Source: Victivallales bacterium
GTDB taxonomy: Bacteria > Verrucomicrobiota > Lentisphaeria > Oligosphaerales > Oligosphaeraceae
Assembly (NCBI GenBank): GCA_900769285.1
Contig: CAAGGB010000270.1
Location: 1 to 6,468 of the forward strand
Length of the DNA: 6,468 bases
Reading direction: 5' to 3'
Translations under genes and position numbers: made by a program
Notes under the pieces: generated by a model
Databases searched by the model: none
The model's input: only the letters and a program-made list of their open reading frames with translations
Told to the model about the DNA's origin: nothing
Part shown: positions 5,724 through 6,468 of the stretch, in pieces
Layout: every line of letters starts with the position of its first letter
How positions within the stretch are numbered: position 1 is the stretch's first letter

Positions 5724-6468
5724 ATGGACAAGGTACGCCTGGGCATCATCGGTCTCGGCAACATGGGCTCCGCCCATGTCAAGCACATCCTTGACGGACT
5801 CATCCCCAACTGCGTGCTCGGCGCCGTCTGCGACATCGACGAGGCCAAGCTGAAGAAGTACGCCGACCAGAAGTGCTACGCCGACAGCGCCGCCATGATC
5901 CGCAGCGGCGACGTCGATGCCGTCCTCATCGCCACCCCCCACTACTTCCACACGACCATCGGCATCGACGCCCTCAACAACGGCATCCATGTCCTGACCG
6001 AGAAGCCCATCTCCGTCCACAAGGCGGACTGCGAGCGGCTCATCGCGGCGCACCACGCGCATCCCGAGCTGGTCTTCGCGGCCATGTTCAACCAGCGCAC
6101 CGACCCGCACTACCTGAAGATCCGCCAGCTCGTCACGACGGGCGAGCTCGGCGAGCTGCGCCGCACGAACTGGATCATCACCGACTGGTTCCGCACCGAG
6201 GCCTACTACCGCTCCGGCGGCTGGCGCGCCACCTGGGCCGGCGAGGGCGGCGGCGTCCTCCTCAACCAGTGCCCCCATAACCTCGACCTCTTCCAATGGA
6301 TCTGCGGCATGCCCTCCGCCATCACCGCCATCGGCGCCGTCGGCAAGCACCACGACATCGAGGTCGAGGACGAGGTCACCGCACTCCTCGAATACCCCAA
6401 CGGCGCCACCGGCGTCTTCGTCACCACCACCAGCGAGGCTCCCGGAACCAACCGCCTCGAAATCGTCG
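5724..6468 (+). CDS. Gfo/Idh/MocA-family NAD(P)-dependent oxidoreductase, 3' end missing
   Basis: The first 248 residues of an open frame that runs past the window edge; full members are about 330-400 residues. The N-terminal Rossmann domain shows the dinucleotide motif GLGNMG at 10-15, a second-strand acid in VCDID (35-39), and the family motif EKP at 93-95 with the catalytic-type Lys94. The C-terminal alpha/beta domain begins near 120 and carries the GGGVLLNQCPHNLDL motif (175-189), with His185 as the usual catalytic or substrate-binding His. No signal peptide, so cytoplasmic. The family oxidises or reduces sugars, inositols and related polyols, and some members are NAD-dependent glycosidases; the substrate is not deducible. 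AAAAAGGAAA (5705-5714) is a plausible ribosome site ahead of the start. It follows the tauE-type gene by 65 nt, with a hairpin between. Leucine codons favour CTC (15 of 22), unlike the genes to its left on the same strand. Confidence 0.9.
   Translation, partial: MDKVRLGIIGLGNMGSAHVKHILDGLIPNCVLGAVCDIDEAKLKKYADQKCYADSAAMIRSGDVDAVLIATPHYFHTTIGIDALNNGIHVLTEKPISVHKADCERLIAAHHAHPELVFAAMFNQRTDPHYLKIRQLVTTGELGELRRTNWIITDWFRTEAYYRSGGWRATWAGEGGGVLLNQCPHNLDLFQWICGMPSAITAIGAVGKHHDIEVEDEVTALLEYPNGATGVFVTTTSEAPGTNRLEIV

Noticed and set aside
5346..6353. Minus-strand open frame opposite the tauE and oxidoreductase genes
   Set aside because: The plus strand encodes clear GxGxxG and EKP motifs across most of the same stretch; the opposite frame is Val/Gly/Asp-rich low complexity.

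Overview
The window is GC-rich (roughly two thirds G+C by eye) and tightly packed bacterial DNA. It holds six complete protein genes and one gene that runs off the right edge. I see no rRNA, tRNA, CRISPR array, insertion sequence or phage gene. The gene mix is a secreted HEAT-like protein, a DMT permease, a glycerophosphodiester phosphodiesterase-like enzyme, an M24 peptidase, thioredoxin, a TauE-type exporter and a Gfo/Idh/MocA oxidoreductase. This suits an environmental or gut bacterium, possibly of the Planctomycetes-Verrucomicrobia-Lentisphaerae group where Gfo/Idh/MocA enzymes are expanded. That placement is inference; no marker gene is present.

Layout, left to right. (1) 43-1245, minus: an exported alpha-helical HEAT-like repeat protein whose signal peptide is built from an 18-bp tandem repeat. 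(2) 1246-1467: a divergent intergenic region with one AT-rich palindrome and a possible leader hairpin. (3) 1468-2385, plus: a ten-helix DMT/EamA-type permease. (4) 2392-4284, minus: a two-gene unit transcribed right to left, an M24 Xaa-Pro peptidase followed 21 nt later by a GDPD-family protein. The GDPD gene ends only 6 nt from the permease stop. (5) 4285-4520: a second divergent intergenic region, containing the most AT-rich stretch of the window, with repeated and inverted motifs and a candidate promoter. (6) 4521-6468, plus: thioredoxin, a TauE/SafE permease 19 nt later, and after a 65-nt gap with a GC hairpin, a Gfo/Idh/MocA oxidoreductase cut by the window end.

The trx-tauE pair looks like one transcript, with the oxidoreductase possibly read through from it. 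TauE/SafE proteins export sulfite or organosulfur anions and thioredoxin supplies thiol electrons, so a sulfur link is plausible but not shown. The M24 and GDPD pair suggests small-molecule turnover of prolyl peptides and phosphodiesters, without an obvious shared pathway.

Nothing here is a clear new system. The points most worth a second look are the GDPD protein, which lacks the usual E-x-K metal/substrate motif, the change in strand composition and codon choice inside tauE near 5035, and the repeat-rich operator-like sequence between the M24 and thioredoxin genes.
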